Assembly: GCF_047795645.1 (NCBI RefSeq)
Contig: NZ_CP181045.1
Span: 3,782,001-3,846,000 of the forward strand
Source of the DNA: Salipaludibacillus sp047795645
GTDB taxonomy: Bacteria > Bacillota > Bacilli > Bacillales > Salisediminibacteriaceae
Direction: 5' to 3'
DNA length: 64,000 nt
Positions 44,350 through 52,908 of the stretch are shown piece after piece. The stretch's first letter is position 1. The number at the start of each line of letters is the position of its first letter. Position numbers and translations under genes: made by a program. Under the pieces are notes generated by a model. That model was given only the letters and a program-made list of their open reading frames with translations, was not told where the DNA came from and did not search any database.

Positions 44350-45224
44350 TGGACAAAGACATTGCAACACCTAAACGAACGAAAGAAATATTGAATCAAT
44401 ACGGGTTTTCATTTAAAAAAAGTCTTGGACAAAATTTTTTAATCGATCCAAACATTCTTATTAAGATTGTTCGGGCTGCAAATCTGTCAGAAAAATCTGG
44501 TGTAATTGAGATTGGTCCTGGAATTGGAGCTCTAACAGAGCAGTTGGCTAAAGTGGCCGAGAGAGTTTTAGCTTACGAAATCGATCAACGATTAATACCA
44601 ATTCTTGCGGAAACATTGTCACCTTATCCGCATGTGAAAATCATGCATCAAGATGTATTGAAGACAGATGTAAAAAATGAGATTGATGAATTTTTCGAAG
44701 AAGGACAAGACTTGGCTGTTGTAGCCAATTTACCTTATTATGTGACGACACCTATCTTGATGAAATTACTAGAAGATAAGGTTCCAGTTCGAGTAATTGT
44801 TGTTATGTTACAAAAAGAGGTAGCGGAAAGGATCGCAGCAAAACCTGGCTCAAAAGCTTATGGATCACTTTCGATTGCTGCTCAATATTATGCCGAGGCA
44901 GAGACTATTTTCACTGTTCCGAAAACAGTCTTTGTTCCTCAACCAAATGTTGATTCTGCGATTTTGAGATTAACGAAACGAAGTTCACCACCAGTTGATG
45001 TAAAAAATGAGTCATTTTTCTTTGAAATTGTGCAAGCCTCATTTGTACAACGAAGAAAAACATTACTGAATAATTTGGCAAAGTTTTTTGAAGAGTCCTT
45101 CCTTAAATCTCAAGTTGCAGATATGTTATCGAAGATGGATATTGATCCTAAAAGAAGAGCTGAATCTCTATCAATAAACGAATTTGCTCAAATATGTAAC
45201 AGATTTTATGGAGACAAACGTTAG
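44349..45224 (+). CDS. ksgA: 16S rRNA dimethyladenosine transferase
   Basis: 291 aa, ATG overlapping the rnmV stop. Dimethylates A1518 and A1519 in 16S rRNA. Signatures: SLGQNFLID, SAM motif I EIGPGIGALT and the catalytic NLPYYVTTPI. Loss causes kasugamycin resistance in other species. Full length. Confidence 0.97.
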   Translation: MDKDIATPKRTKEILNQYGFSFKKSLGQNFLIDPNILIKIVRAANLSEKSGVIEIGPGIGALTEQLAKVAERVLAYEIDQRLIPILAETLSPYPHVKIMHQDVLKTDVKNEIDEFFEEGQDLAVVANLPYYVTTPILMKLLEDKVPVRVIVVMLQKEVAERIAAKPGSKAYGSLSIAAQYYAEAETIFTVPKTVFVPQPNVDSAILRLTKRSSPPVDVKNESFFFEIVQASFVQRRKTLLNNLAKFFEESFLKSQVADMLSKMDIDPKRRAESLSINEFAQICNRFYGDKR

Positions 45225-45275
45225 TAGCATGTGACCGCCTTCTTGCATAAAGTAGCGTAGAAGGAGGCGTGATGA

Positions 45276-46184
45276 ATGACTGAGATCAAAGCCGGTCAAA
45301 TCGTCGGACGTTTGTCATATGATTGTGATGTCTTATTTCGTGTGCATCGGATTCATGGGGGGGAGGCAGAGCTCTTCGGAGAGGAAGTTCGACTTGTGGC
45401 AGATGCGCCTTTAGATGATCTCACCGTAATTGAAGAAGAAGATAGGAAAATTAGAAAGCGAGAGCAAAAGCTACAAGAAGAAAGTTGTTACCATTTGTTT
45501 CGCCAGGAAAGAAAACTGGTTCGAGAAAAAACTGATTACGATATAACGTCAGGTTACACAAAAAAAAACGCCTATTTTGAAGTGCCTGGAAGAGTGCTTC
45601 ATCTTGACGGCGATCCTTTATATTTAAAGAAGTGTACAGCTGTTTATGACCGATTAGGGGTTCCTGTGTATGGGGTTCATCTCCCTGAAAATGAGATGGC
45701 AGAGCAGGTCGCTTCCTTAGTTGAAATGGTGCGACCTGATTTGCTTGTTATTACAGGACACGATGCATATACCAAGTCAAGAGGATCTAAATCAGAACTA
45801 AAGGCGTATCGGAATTCAAAAAATTTTGCGGATACGGTTCGTGAGGCGCGTAAGGTAATTCCTTATAAGGACCATTTAATGATTTTTGCAGGTGCATGCC
45901 AATCCCATTTTCAATCGATTCTTAAATCAGGAGCAAACTTTGCTAGTTCCCCTGAGCGCGTGAATATTCACGCGTTAGATCCTGTGTATGTTGTCGCCAA
46001 AGTTAGTTTGACACCTTATTCCGAACAGCTAAGCATGTGGGATATTCTTAAGACGACGTTATCAGGCGAAAAAGGACTTGGTGGATTGGAGACAATCGGC
46101 TCATTAAGACGTGGCATTCCTTTTTATGACAATCCAAATGAAGAAGAAGAAGGCAATAAAAACAACCATGACATTCTCACATAA
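45276..46184 (+). CDS. yabG: Sporulation-specific protease YabG
   Basis: 302 aa, ATG after AAGGAGGCGTGATG. In B. subtilis YabG is a SigK-dependent protease that processes spore coat proteins. The family core VITGHDAYTKSRGSKSELKAYRN and the IFAGACQSHF segment (with the candidate Cys) are present. A CATAAAGTA at 45246-45254 fits a SigK -10 (CATANNNTA), although no good -35 is placed at the right distance. Confidence 0.93.
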   Translation: MTEIKAGQIVGRLSYDCDVLFRVHRIHGGEAELFGEEVRLVADAPLDDLTVIEEEDRKIRKREQKLQEESCYHLFRQERKLVREKTDYDITSGYTKKNAYFEVPGRVLHLDGDPLYLKKCTAVYDRLGVPVYGVHLPENEMAEQVASLVEMVRPDLLVITGHDAYTKSRGSKSELKAYRNSKNFADTVREARKVIPYKDHLMIFAGACQSHFQSILKSGANFASSPERVNIHALDPVYVVAKVSLTPYSEQLSMWDILKTTLSGEKGLGGLETIGSLRRGIPFYDNPNEEEEGNKNNHDILT

Positions 46185-46236
46185 TTCGGAGGTAAATGGG
46201 TCAGCCTAACGAATATGAAAAATAATGAAAAATGTA

Positions 46237-46265
46237 TTGACACAGACAAACAGCATTGTTATAAT
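46237..46265 (+). promoter_or_regulatory. veg promoter P1 (perfect SigA consensus)
   Basis: TTGACA (46237-46242), 17-bp spacer, TATAAT (46260-46265). Confidence 0.88.
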
Positions 46266-46277
46266 TTTAGATTTGAT

Positions 46278-46306
46278 TTGACTTGTGTCCAAGTCTGTGC
46301 TATACT
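46278..46306 (+). promoter_or_regulatory. veg promoter P2 (SigA)
   Basis: TTGACT (46278-46283), 17-bp spacer, TATACT (46301-46306), 24 bp before the start codon. Tandem with P1. Confidence 0.85.
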
Positions 46307-46330
46307 TATTTCTAAGTGAGGTGTGGTGGA

Positions 46331-46585
46331 ATGGCAAAAACATTATTGGAAATCAAAAAAATTCTTGAAGCCAATGTAGGAAAGAAAGTAACAGTCCAAG
46401 CAAATGGTGGAAGAAAGAAAATGATTGAACGTTCTGGTCTCTTAGAGGGAATCTATCCAGCTGTTTTCACAGTGAAACTAGATCGTAATGAACATTCTGT
46501 AGAAAGACTTTCTTATAGCTACACAGACGTCTTGACGGAAACAGTCAAGCTCACAATGCGAGATGAAATCCCAAAAGAAGCATAA
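46331..46585 (+). CDS. veg: Veg protein
   Basis: 84 aa from the ATG at 46331 (MAKTLLEIKKILE) with GAGGTG eight bases upstream. A small, very highly expressed protein in B. subtilis that stimulates biofilm formation and is linked to SinR control. The segments GKKVTVQANGGRKKMIERSG and LSYSYTDVLTE are family-typical. Two strong tandem promoters upstream fit high expression. Confidence 0.95.
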   Translation: MAKTLLEIKKILEANVGKKVTVQANGGRKKMIERSGLLEGIYPAVFTVKLDRNEHSVERLSYSYTDVLTETVKLTMRDEIPKEA

Positions 46586-46599
46586 TAGAAATACTACGG

Positions 46600-46664
46600 T
46601 TACTCAACAAATGATCTAATCACTCACTTTTAGTGTTGATTGTTTGTTGGGTAATCGTTTTTTT
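46600..46664 (+). terminator. veg terminator
   Basis: A long imperfect hairpin: ACTCAACAAATGATC and complementary GATTGTTTGTTGGGT around a 20-nt loop region, followed by seven T. Confidence 0.75.
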
Positions 46665-46798
46665 AGGTTGAACGTATAAACAATTTTGTTGGTGTCTAGT
46701 TATCATTTGCCTTTGTGGAACCAATTATTTCTAACGTAAATCTTATTGTCGTGGGGGAAGCTATACTTGTCGCAATGGTTATAAAGGAGAGGTTGCCG

Positions 46799-46969
46799 AT
46801 GAGTAGAAGAAGAGGGGTTATGTCAGATCAGTTTAAAGAGGAACTGGCAAAAGAACTCGGCTTTTATGATACCGTTAAACAGGAAGGCTGGGGCGGTATA
46901 CGTTCGCGAGATGCTGGTAATATGGTGAAACGAGCCATTGAACTAGCTGAAGGTCGATTAAAAAGCTAG
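46799..46969 (+). CDS. sspF: Small acid-soluble spore protein, SspF type
   Basis: 56 aa from the ATG at 46799 with AAAGGAGAGG upstream; an in-frame extension to 46715 is not supported. Alpha/beta-type SASP that coats spore DNA. Family motifs: FKEELAKELGFYDTVKQEGW, with the GGIRSRDAGNMVKRAIELAE segment. A SigG promoter is expected; only a weak candidate (GTAAA ... CTATACT, 46736-46767) was found. Confidence 0.94.
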   Translation: MSRRRGVMSDQFKEELAKELGFYDTVKQEGWGGIRSRDAGNMVKRAIELAEGRLKS

Positions 46970-46998
46970 ACAACTTTACCCCATTGCGGCACTTATTT

Positions 46999-47027
46999 GG
47001 CCAGAGTCCATAACTCTGGTCTTTTCT
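46999..47027 (+). terminator. sspF terminator
   Basis: GGCCAGAGT-CCATA-ACTCTGGTC stem followed by TTTTCTTAT. Confidence 0.85.
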
Positions 47028-47111
47028 TATGTCATAAAACAAGGTATTATCTAGTGTGAACAAATGCTAGAATAAAGAAAAGGTATGGAACTTAAAGAAG
47101 CAGGTGGTAGC

Positions 47112-47978
47112 ATGATAAAGGTGGTAAAAGCACCAGCAAAAATAAACTTAACGCTTGATGTTGTCGGAAAGAGGGGCGACGGCTATCATGAAGTTGAAAT
47201 GATTATGACAACTGTAGATTTAGCTGACAGGATACAACTCTCTCTCATAAAAGAAGATCAGATAAATATAGAAGTTAATATTGGACATGTTCCGAATGAT
47301 AAGCATAACCTTGCGTATCAAGCGGCCAAAGTATTAAAGGATCGCTACTCAATAACAAGTGGGGTGTCGATAAATATCGATAAACATATCCCTGTATCAG
47401 CTGGCTTAGCCGGTGGCAGCACAGATGCTGCTGCTGTATTAAGAGGTTTAAATGAGATGTGGTCTTTAGGACTTTCTCTAGAGGAGTTGGCTGAGATTGG
47501 TCTAACGATTGGTTCAGACGTTCCCTTTTGTGTTCATGGGGGTACTGCAATAGCCAAGGGGCGTGGAGAAACGTTGACGTTTATTCCTACACCACCACCT
47601 TGCTGGATTGTGTTAGCGAAACCGTCATTAGGTGTTTCGACAAAGGACATATACCAACGACTTGACCTAAATAAAATGAAGCATCCTGATACTCAAGGGA
47701 TGAAAGAAGCTATCGAAACTGGAGATTTTTCAGGTATATGTAAAAAACTAGAAAATGTAATGGAAACCGCAACATTTGAACTTGCTCCAGAAGTAAAAAA
47801 TATAAAGCAACGTTTGATTCAATTTGGTGCAGAAGGAACTGTGATGAGTGGGAGCGGCCCAACTGTATTTTCACTGACTAGTAGTGAAACAAAAGCATAT
47901 AGACTTTATAATGGTTTAAAAGGTTTCATGGATGATGTGTTTGTTGTTCGTCTTTTAGGAAGTAGATATCAAATATAA
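47112..47978 (+). CDS. ispE: 4-diphosphocytidyl-2-C-methyl-D-erythritol kinase
   Basis: 288 aa from the ATG at 47112 (MIKVVKAPAKINL); an ATG at 47085 has a binding site too close. GHMP kinase of the MEP isoprenoid pathway. Motifs: KAPAKINLTLDVVGKRGDGYHE, the ATP loop PVSAGLAGGSTDAAA, and GTVMSGSGPTVFSL near the C-terminus. Conserved position between sspF and purR. Confidence 0.97.
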   Translation: MIKVVKAPAKINLTLDVVGKRGDGYHEVEMIMTTVDLADRIQLSLIKEDQINIEVNIGHVPNDKHNLAYQAAKVLKDRYSITSGVSINIDKHIPVSAGLAGGSTDAAAVLRGLNEMWSLGLSLEELAEIGLTIGSDVPFCVHGGTAIAKGRGETLTFIPTPPPCWIVLAKPSLGVSTKDIYQRLDLNKMKHPDTQGMKEAIETGDFSGICKKLENVMETATFELAPEVKNIKQRLIQFGAEGTVMSGSGPTVFSLTSSETKAYRLYNGLKGFMDDVFVVRLLGSRYQI

Positions 47979-47995
47979 TTACTGTACTTCTTGTT

Positions 47996-48040
47996 AGATC
48001 CGTATAAAAATGATATATTACGTTTATAATATTCGGATTT
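47996..48040 (+). promoter_or_regulatory. Candidate PurBox pair upstream of purR
   Basis: The reverse complement of 48028-48040 is AAATCCGAATATT, 12 of 13 matches to the B. subtilis PurBox AWWWCCGAACWWT. A weaker, oppositely oriented box with central CCG lies about 30 bp upstream (near 47997-48009). The strong box overlaps a TATAAT hexamer (48025-48030). This would allow PurR to control its own gene. Confidence 0.5.
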
Positions 48041-48054
48041 ACTGGAGGTGCCGT

Positions 48055-48891
48055 ATGAAGTATCGACGTAGTGGTCGTTTAGTGGATATGACCCAATATT
48101 TATTATCTCATCCACACCAACTGATTCCTTTAACGTTTTTTTCACAGCGCTATGAATCGGCAAAATCGTCGATTAGTGAAGATATCGGTATTGTGAAGGA
48201 AGTATTTGAAACAAAACGACTAGGCAGATTGGCAACATCAGCCGGTGCATCAGGTGGAGTGACGTTTGTTCCGACTGTTGACCTTGAAGAAGCTGAACAA
48301 TTGGTTGATCGTCTTTGTAGTCAATTACAAGACCCAAGTAGGCTGCTTCCTGGTGGATATTTATATATGATGGACATTATCGGAGACCCGTCTCTTTCGC
48401 AGCAATTAGGAAGGATCTTTGCCTCGTATTACCGGGCTGAAAAAATCGATGCTGTCATGACAATGGCTACGAAGGGAATACCATTAGCTTATGCAGTCGC
48501 AGCTCACCTACACGTGCCAGTTTGCATCGTCCGACATGAGCAACGGATTACAGAAGGATCAATCGTGAGCATTAACTATGTATCAGGTTCAACGAAACGA
48601 ATTCAAACGATGTCACTAGCAAGAAGAAGTTTGAAACCGAAGTCTCATGTACTTATCGTTGACGATTTTATGAAAGCTGGCGGGACAGTTCGCGGTATGA
48701 TGGATTTAGTTGAAGAATTCCAATCAACGGTTGCAGGGGTTGGTGTGTTGACTGAAGCTGTTCATGAAGAAGAAAAACTTGTGGGTGATTATACGTCATT
48801 GACGAAGCTTTCCCATGTAGATGTAAAGAATAAAGCTATTGAAGTGGAACGTGGGAATATTTTTCAAAGTCTGTTTGCAAAAGATAACTGA
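48055..48891 (+). CDS. purR: Purine operon repressor PurR
   Basis: 278 aa from the ATG at 48055 (MKYRRSGRLVDMTQYLL) with CTGGAGGTG upstream. An N-terminal winged helix (about residues 1-70) is followed by a PRTase-fold effector domain whose PRPP loop VLIVDDFMKAGGTVRGM has Asp at 203 and 204. In B. subtilis it represses purine genes and PRPP relieves repression. yabJ, its usual downstream partner, is missing. Confidence 0.96.
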   Translation: MKYRRSGRLVDMTQYLLSHPHQLIPLTFFSQRYESAKSSISEDIGIVKEVFETKRLGRLATSAGASGGVTFVPTVDLEEAEQLVDRLCSQLQDPSRLLPGGYLYMMDIIGDPSLSQQLGRIFASYYRAEKIDAVMTMATKGIPLAYAVAAHLHVPVCIVRHEQRITEGSIVSINYVSGSTKRIQTMSLARRSLKPKSHVLIVDDFMKAGGTVRGMMDLVEEFQSTVAGVGVLTEAVHEEEKLVGDYTSLTKLSHVDVKNKAIEVERGNIFQSLFAKDN

Positions 48892-48898
48892 ATAAAAT

Positions 48899-48946
48899 GA
48901 ACAAACCGTTGCTAATCGATAAAAGAGGCTGCGGTTTGTTTGTATT
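48899..48946 (+). terminator. purR terminator
   Basis: AACAAACCG and CGGTTTGTT arms around a 23-nt loop, followed by TGTATTTAG; moderate quality. Confidence 0.6.
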
Positions 48947-49036
48947 TAGATGCTTTATGAATAATTCTGGATGACGTTAAATTTGATAAATATATTTAAG
49001 CGATTACATTTTTAAGGTTTTTTTATTCAAAAAAGA

Positions 49037-49062
49037 AGGATTATTCCAATTTATAGCGAATC
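49037..49062 (+). promoter_or_regulatory. spoVG promoter, SigH type
   Basis: AGGA at 49037-49040 (in AAGGATTATT) and GAAT at 49058-49061 (in AGCGAATCG), separated by 17 bp, as in the B. subtilis spoVG promoter. This agrees with the SigH consensus RnAGGAwWW / RnnGAATww. Confidence 0.75.
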
Positions 49063-49107
49063 GAGTTAAGTAAGAAGGTATTTCATTGCAAAAAGGTGGT
49101 GGCAGAT

Positions 49108-49398
49108 ATGGAAGTAACAGATGTGAGACTTCGCCGTGTAAATACGGAAGGTCGTATGCTAGCAATCGCATCTATTACCATCGATGAGGAGTTTGTTGTT
49201 CATGACATTAGAGTCATCGACGGCAATAATGGCATGTTCGTTGCAATGCCGAGCAAGCGAACACCAGATGGAGAGTTCAGGGACATTGCTCATCCAATTT
49301 CATCGAAAACTCGTGAGAAGATTCAATCGGCAGTGTTAACAGAGTATGATCGAGTTGGTGACAAGGTAGAATCGTATGAAGAAGCAGGAGCGTCATAA
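49108..49398 (+). CDS. spoVG: Septation and regulatory protein SpoVG
   Basis: 96 aa from the ATG at 49108 with AAAGGTGG upstream. A nucleic-acid-binding protein involved in asymmetric septation and stationary-phase control. Family core: MEVTDVRLRRVNTEGRMLAI, and FVAMPSKRTPDGEFRDIAHP. Its promoter is of SigH type, so it should rise on entry to stationary phase. Confidence 0.97.
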   Translation: MEVTDVRLRRVNTEGRMLAIASITIDEEFVVHDIRVIDGNNGMFVAMPSKRTPDGEFRDIAHPISSKTREKIQSAVLTEYDRVGDKVESYEEAGAS

Positions 49399-49413
49399 TT
49401 ATTTATTTTTAAC

Positions 49414-49457
49414 TAGCCCAGCCTTGAATATTTATAGGCTGGGTTTATTTTTTTTAA
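49414..49457 (+). terminator. spoVG terminator
   Basis: AGCCCAGCC-TTGAATATTTATA-GGCTGGGTT hairpin followed by a long T run. Confidence 0.88.
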
Positions 49458-49546
49458 CTTATCGATGATTTATTGTCTATTATCTTGAAATAAACACTAA
49501 TATGAGATATATTCGTAATGGAAAAACAGGCCATGGAGGTTATTAA

Positions 49547-50908
49547 ATGATAAAGCGATTTGCAATCGTATTAGCAGCTGGAAAAGGAACAAGGATGAAA
49601 TCAGACCTATATAAGGTACTTCACCCTGTTTGTGGTAAACCAATGGTTCAACACATTGTAGATCAGCTTGAACAATGTCAGATAGATGAAATGGTGACAA
49701 TTGTCGGACATGGAGCCGAAAAAGTGAAAGGTCATCTTGGTGAAAGGACTCAGTATGCCTTGCAAGCCGAACAACTGGGAACGGGACATGCTGTGATGCA
49801 AGCTGAACAAATGTTGAAAAATAAACAAGGGATTACGATGGTCGTGTGTGGAGATACCCCGTTACTTACTAGAGAAACGATGGATGCACTGATCGAACAC
49901 CACGAGTCGACAAACGCAAAAGCAACGATTCTAACGGCATATACAAATGAACCGACGGGATATGGCCGTGTCCTGAGAGACTCCGCAGGAACAGTAGAGA
50001 AAATAGTTGAGCAAAAAGATGCATCAGAAGTTGAGAAGCAGGTCAAAGAAATTAATACGGGGACTTATTGCTTTGATAACGAAACGCTTTTTGAAGCATT
50101 GAAGCGAGTAGGTAATAATAATACTCAAGGGGAGTACTATTTACCAGATGTGATTGAAATTTTACAAAAAGACGGTGAAATTGTAGCTGCCTATCAAACA
50201 GAGGACTTTCATGAAACGATAGGTGTCAACGACCGAGTAGCATTAAGTCAAGCAGAAAAATGGATGAAAAAACGGATTAATGAAAAATGGATGCGTGAAG
50301 GTGTTTCTTTCATTGATCCAGAGCAAACGTACATTTCTCCAGATGTTACAATAGGTAAAGATACAACGCTACATCCAGGAACAGTCTTGTTAGGGGAAAC
50401 GATTATTGGTGAGCGTTGTCAGATTGGTCCTCATACTGAGGTGAAGAATAGCAAGATTGGTGACGAGACAGTAGTTAAACAGTCTGTTGTTCATTCTAGC
50501 TTAGTAGGAAATTGGGTCGCGATCGGACCGTTTTCTCATCTTCGTCCTGAAACAACATTAGCAGATCACGTTCGTGTAGGAAATTTTGTAGAATTGAAGA
50601 AAATGTCAATGGGACAAGGCAGCAAAGCTTCTCACTTGAGTTATCTGGGTGATGCGGAAATAGGCGCAAGTGTTAATGTTGGATGCGGCTCGATTACGGT
50701 TAACTACGACGGTGAGAAAAAGTATTTAACGAAAATAGAGGATGGTGCCTTTATTGGTTGCAATTCTAATTTGATTGCTCCAGTAACGGTTGGAAAAGGA
50801 TCATATGTAGCGGCTGGATCAACGATTACTGATAATGTCCCGCAAGAATCATTAGCTATTGCTCGCGAGCGTCAGTCGAATAAAGAAGGTTATGTAAAGA
50901 AAAAGTAA
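49547..50908 (+). CDS. glmU: Bifunctional UDP-N-acetylglucosamine pyrophosphorylase / glucosamine-1-phosphate N-acetyltransferase
   Basis: 453 aa, ATG after ATGGAGGTT. The N-terminal uridylyltransferase (LAAGKGTRMKSDLYKVLHP, about residues 9-27) is followed by a left-handed beta-helix (hexapeptide repeats from about 255) with the acetyltransferase region NFVELKKMSMGQGSKASHLS. Supplies UDP-GlcNAc for wall synthesis. Precedes prs by 42 bp. Confidence 0.97.
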   Translation: MIKRFAIVLAAGKGTRMKSDLYKVLHPVCGKPMVQHIVDQLEQCQIDEMVTIVGHGAEKVKGHLGERTQYALQAEQLGTGHAVMQAEQMLKNKQGITMVVCGDTPLLTRETMDALIEHHESTNAKATILTAYTNEPTGYGRVLRDSAGTVEKIVEQKDASEVEKQVKEINTGTYCFDNETLFEALKRVGNNNTQGEYYLPDVIEILQKDGEIVAAYQTEDFHETIGVNDRVALSQAEKWMKKRINEKWMREGVSFIDPEQTYISPDVTIGKDTTLHPGTVLLGETIIGERCQIGPHTEVKNSKIGDETVVKQSVVHSSLVGNWVAIGPFSHLRPETTLADHVRVGNFVELKKMSMGQGSKASHLSYLGDAEIGASVNVGCGSITVNYDGEKKYLTKIEDGAFIGCNSNLIAPVTVGKGSYVAAGSTITDNVPQESLAIARERQSNKEGYVKKK

Positions 50909-50950
50909 TACACACGAAGAAAGTAAATTTTAATGGAGGTTATCAACACA

Positions 50951-51898
50951 ATGCCGTACAATGATCGCAATTTAAAGGTGTTTACACTAAATTCGAATCC
51001 TACATTAGCGCATGAGATTACTAAGGAAATCGGCATCGAAATGGGAAAGAGTTCGGTGCAAAGATTTAGTGATGGAGAAATTCAAATTAATATTGAAGAA
51101 AGTATTCGTGGATGTGATATTTTTGTAATCCAGTCTACTAGTTCTCCAGCAAATGAGCATATTATGGAATTATTAATTATGATTGATGCATTGAAACGTG
51201 CGTCGGCAAATAACATCAACGTTGTTTTGCCTTATTATGGCTACGCTCGCCAAGATCGAAAGGCCCGCTCTCGTGAACCGATTACGGCGAAGTTAGTTGC
51301 AAATCTTCTGGAAACTGCTGGAGCAACACGTGTTATTACATTGGATCTTCATGCAACACAAATTCAAGGGTTCTTCGATATTCCAGTTGATCAGCTTGTT
51401 GGCGTGCCGATCTTAGCAAGCTATTTTGAAGAGAAAAACCTTTCCGATATTGTAGTAGTCTCTCCGGATCATGGTGGAGTTGTGCGGGCTAGAAAGATGG
51501 CTGATCGTCTCAAAGCGCCGATTGCGATTATTGATAAACGACGCCCGAAGCCGAATGTATCGGAAGTAATGAATATCATTGGTGATATCGAAGGTAAAAC
51601 AGCAATCATCATTGATGATATCATTGATACAGCTGGTACGATGACATTGGCAGCAAACGCGATGATTGAGAGAGGGGCAAAAGAAGTATATGCATGTAGT
51701 ACTCACCCCGTTTTATCAGGACCAGCTATTGAAAGAATCGAATCCTCTAAAATAAAAGAACTTGTTGTAACCAATTCGATTCGACTTCCAGAGGAGAAGA
51801 TAATTGATAAAATAACGCAATTATCGGTTGGACCATTGCTCGGCAAAGCGATTATGTATGTTCACGAAGAGCGATCTGTTAGCCGTTTATTTGATTAA
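50951..51898 (+). CDS. prs: Ribose-phosphate pyrophosphokinase
   Basis: 315 aa from the ATG at 50951 (MPYNDRNLKVF); AATGGAGG precedes. Makes PRPP from ribose 5-phosphate and ATP. The signature DLHATQIQGFFDIPVDQL is present, as are the PRPP loop IIDDIIDTAGTM and the RQDRK catalytic flexible-loop segment. PRPP is the effector of PurR, encoded 2 kb upstream. No clear terminator follows. Confidence 0.97.
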   Translation: MPYNDRNLKVFTLNSNPTLAHEITKEIGIEMGKSSVQRFSDGEIQINIEESIRGCDIFVIQSTSSPANEHIMELLIMIDALKRASANNINVVLPYYGYARQDRKARSREPITAKLVANLLETAGATRVITLDLHATQIQGFFDIPVDQLVGVPILASYFEEKNLSDIVVVSPDHGGVVRARKMADRLKAPIAIIDKRRPKPNVSEVMNIIGDIEGKTAIIIDDIIDTAGTMTLAANAMIERGAKEVYACSTHPVLSGPAIERIESSKIKELVVTNSIRLPEEKIIDKITQLSVGPLLGKAIMYVHEERSVSRLFD

Positions 51899-52046
51899 GA
51901 TAGTACATTTGTTATATACTAGAGATTCATGAAGTTTCTAAAGGTTTAGGTGAGGCCACTTACGCTCCCGAATAATAACAGGTTTCAATCCAACTTTCGT
52001 TGGGAAAAACATAGGAATACCCCAAAAAATGATGAGGTGAATGGAT

Positions 52047-52682
52047 ATGGCTACAGTTTTACAAGCGTCAGTAAGAGAAGATTTAAAAGGGTCGAAATTA
52101 TCTAAAATACGTTCAGAAGGGAAGATCCCTGCTGTAGTATACGGAAAAGCATTTGGTAATAAACCGGTTGCCGTGAATCAAATTGCATTTATTAAAACAC
52201 TTCGTTCAGAAGGAAAAACAGGTGTTTTTAAGCTTGATATTGAGGGCACGCAAACAGATGTAATGATTTACGACTTACAATATGATGTCATTAAAAATGA
52301 TGTTGTTCACGTAGACTTCTATGCAGCGAATATGAAAGAGGAAATGGATGCCGATGTTCCTGTTCATGTCGTGGGTGATTCAGTTGGTGTTAAAGACGGC
52401 GGAGTTTTACAGCAAGCAGTTTATGAGCTATCTGTCCGTGCTTTACCAGCTAATTTACCAGATTCAATTGAAGTTGAAGTATCTGAACTTAATGTGAATG
52501 ATTCGCTTCAAGTAAAAGACCTTAAAAGTGGAGCTAAATTTGAATTTAACAATGATCCGGAAGAAGTCGTTGTTGCAGTTCTACCTCCAGATGAGGAGCC
52601 TGAAGAGCCAGAAACAGAGGAAGCTGCCGAGCCTGAATTGGTTGGTGCTGAGAAAGATGAAGAGTCAGAGGAAGATAAATAA
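52047..52682 (+). CDS. ctc: Ribosomal protein L25/TL5, general stress protein Ctc
   Basis: 211 aa from the ATG at 52047, with GAGGTG seven bases upstream; the ATG at 52041 is too close. An N-terminal 5S-rRNA-binding L25 domain (about 1-90) is followed by the TL5 C-terminal beta domain (about 95-180) and an acidic tail. Binds 5S rRNA; SigB-dependent in B. subtilis, though I did not find a clear SigB promoter here. Confidence 0.95.
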   Translation: MATVLQASVREDLKGSKLSKIRSEGKIPAVVYGKAFGNKPVAVNQIAFIKTLRSEGKTGVFKLDIEGTQTDVMIYDLQYDVIKNDVVHVDFYAANMKEEMDADVPVHVVGDSVGVKDGGVLQQAVYELSVRALPANLPDSIEVEVSELNVNDSLQVKDLKSGAKFEFNNDPEEVVVAVLPPDEEPEEPETEEAAEPELVGAEKDEESEEDK

Positions 52683-52691
52683 TTAAAATAA

Positions 52692-52722
52692 AGGGTATAA
52701 CCGTATAGGTTATACCCTTTAA
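52692..52722 (+). terminator. ctc terminator
   Basis: AAAGGGTATAACC-GTATA-GGTTATACCCTTT, a 13-bp perfect stem with flanking A and T tracts; may act in both directions. Confidence 0.9.
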
Positions 52723-52783
52723 ACATATGACTTCTTGCTAGACATAAATGGGCTTAGCATCATTAACTTCTCCAAATAGGAAG

Positions 52784-52812
52784 TTAACTTTCAAGGCAAA
52801 TTGCAGTATAAT
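52784..52812 (+). promoter_or_regulatory. pth promoter (SigA)
   Basis: TTAACT (52784-52789), 17-bp spacer, TATAAT (52807-52812). Confidence 0.6.
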
Positions 52813-52908
52813 AAGAAATGTCACATTATCATGCAAGGAGAGAATATGATGTTATTTAAGAAGCTTTTCCAACGGAGGGCAGAAGATCAAGAAGGAGAGA
52901 ACGTACCA

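Noticed and set aside
43937..44362. 141-aa minus-strand frame opposite rnmV
   Set aside because: Opposite a strongly conserved gene; no start context.
51985..52010. Hairpin CCAACTTTCGTTGG between prs and ctc as a terminator
   Set aside because: A short 5-bp stem without a T run; too weak to call.
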